A DNA stretch of 64,000 nucleotides from Dipteris shenzhenensis (Eukaryota > Polypodiophyta > Polypodiopsida > Gleicheniales), in the NCBI GenBank assembly GCA_047967505.1, contig CM106538.1; one strand, given 5' to 3'. Below are positions 63,801-64,000 of this stretch, in pieces. The position numbers and the translations under genes were made by a program. The notes below the pieces were generated by a model. The model ran no database searches and had not been told where the DNA came from. It saw nothing but the letters and a program-made list of their open reading frames with translations. Each line of letters starts with the position of its first letter. Position 1 is the first letter of the stretch.

Positions 63801-64000
63801 AGCCGAGGGAATCTGATGCTGATATTGCTTTAAAACGGCAACCACATCGACCTCGAACAAGCTTACCAGCTCCGTATTCCTACTGAAGTAGTCATCCTCC
63901 TCTTCGACCCCCATTCCGTCCATCATATGGATACCTTCTGCCATCGTCGGTCGGAATGGTGTCCTCAGCCCTTGTTTGGTATGTACCGAGAGCTTCAGCT
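60825..64000 (-). CDS. Ty3/gypsy pol polyprotein, 3' part, runs off the window
   Basis: Uninterrupted minus-strand frame. The ATG at 63944 gives 1039 residues, but the frame is open to the window edge with no stop, so the true start lies outside. RT about residues 185-365: SPIVIVPKKN, YSFLDGFSGYNQV, VFLDDFSVF with the DD pair near 320, and LLGCIISAEGI. RNase H about 455-580: FVDASDVAIG, TEREALGMI, HVDHSALLYL. Integrase: zinc region H..H with CDVCQRL (about 715), catalytic Asp in WGLDFVGPF (about 747), TDQGGHF (about 809) and Glu in NGQAESSNKV (about 845), then a GPY-type module LRWGGPYWVVERY (about 987). No chromodomain is seen. Intact over this length, so possibly recently active. Strongly G/C-richer than the copia remnants. 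Confidence 0.95.
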   Translation of the reverse strand, partial: LKLSVHTKQGLRTPFRPTMAEGIHMMDGMGVEEEDDYFSRNTELVSLFEVDVVAVLKQYQHQIPSATQESSSSTKEPVEGSLPEGTGDMPDEAGVAEAERVFEQELRRSRRVKEDELLDLNLETEEEPKNVRVSAKLDKGFRGKLETLLKSFKDVFAWDYTDLLGIDPKFYQHRINLQKDAIPVRQQRYRMNPNYAQRVKEELDRLLKVGFIYPVDRATWLSPIVIVPKKNLKLRVCVDYRKLNAATITNPFPLPFNDTMLDTVAGHEMYSFLDGFSGYNQVQMAPEDREKTAFITEKGAFVFLVMAFGLKNAPATFQRMVQEIFDDYLLIFMQVFLDDFSVFKSRKQHLEHLKKCLTRCREARLCLNPMKCAFAVGSGMLLGCIISAEGIAVDPAKVEAIRQAKVPGNGKQLVRFLGQVKWHSRMLRYLADVATPLYDQLNKVPVVWSPACDLAFRRLKLMLATAPVVQPPDWTKMFHVFVDASDVAIGSVLMQEATSKWFRPVYYASRRLSKAERNYSTTEREALGMIYSVTKFRHYLLGNRFTFHVDHSALLYLVHKPELTGKLARWMLLLQEFDFTVVHRPGSTHAVADYLSRLESGEDPMGVEDDFSDAQLFELEAVVPAAPKTWYDDMFHFVDTGQMRDGMSRDQRKRLALKSRDFRIIADQLYKQGLDGVLRRCVYPHEQEVILEEAHQGISGGHFAGEVTGRKVLQGGLWWPTLMGDAHRFVKRCDVCQRLGQPSGRDRMPHNPILALEPFMKWGLDFVGPFSPPARRTGNRYILVATDYCTKWVEARALKDNSAKAVARFLYEAIMTRYGCPVELVTDQGGHFLNALLRELVTRHLIIHKKSTVYYPQANGQAESSNKVLLVILKKLVNENRTDWDEKLYSALWAFRTSYKVATGFTPFKLVYGVEAVVPMEFLVPSLRIAAAEKLGWDESVHRRIEQLDRLGEERFNSAYLAQVVQDRRKVWVDRHSKKKTFKRRDAVILFNTRMGPHPGKLKLRWGGPYWVVERYGDGTFRLGTLQGELLQKPVNGFRLRPYTGPMPPYPFPEIPL

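Overview
The window looks like nuclear DNA of a land plant with a large, repeat-rich genome. The evidence is many Ty1/copia elements primed by initiator tRNA-Met, a CACTA (En/Spm-type) DNA transposon with GT-AG introns, an L1-like LINE, a Ty3/gypsy pol and degenerate TTTAGGG telomere-type repeats. I recognise no host gene, rRNA, tRNA or organellar sequence. The species cannot be fixed from what is here; seed plant, fern, lycophyte and bryophyte all remain possible.

Layout. 1-2113: broken copia (family A, + strand). 2114-7060: non-coding DNA with two unrelated tandem arrays, each of about 180 bp period. 7061-14844: copia B, an internally deleted element whose 3' LTR is split by complete copia A (7186-12706, TSD GGCAC). 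14845-20513: copia C (family T, - strand) with a long leader, PBS and 5' LTR. 20514-22522: a second family-A fragment (E, + strand). 22523-23649: tandem and palindromic repeats. 23650-28735: an old copia (F, - strand) split by element D (24021-28214, TSD CTTCA). D itself has an inverted gag-integrase block and carries a 694-bp TRIM at the rearrangement junction. 28736-39596: another family-T copia (T2), split by a 9.5-kb CACTA element (29704-39234, TSD TAT). 39597-40474: a second, truncated CACTA. 40475-45186: copia G, with a 61-bp CACTA scrap between its LTR and gag. 45450-48313: copia I (family T, + strand) with a 527-bp insertion flanked by an 8-bp duplication. 48314-52679: non-coding DNA with interstitial telomere-like repeats, an AT-rich stretch, a polypyrimidine/polypurine tract and two long palindromes. 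52680-55510: decayed ORFs I cannot assign. 56600-60033: degenerate LINE. 60034-60196: copia gag scrap. 60197-64000: gypsy element on the - strand with a largely intact pol running off the window edge and an additional downstream ORF.

How it fits together. The region is a stack of nested insertions, and several insertion events can be ordered from target-site duplications and empty-site comparisons: F before D and T2; T2 before both CACTA copies; satellite before B before A. The best-preserved coding regions are the gypsy pol, the RT-RNase H of D and most of element A. The most unusual structures are the CACTA element (palindromic subterminal repeats, apparently divergent genes, hairpin-forming hexamer minisatellite), the TRIM with a 60-bp interior, RCCGAC clusters upstream of the TATA box in three related LTRs, and the unassigned ORF block at 52.7-55.5 kb.
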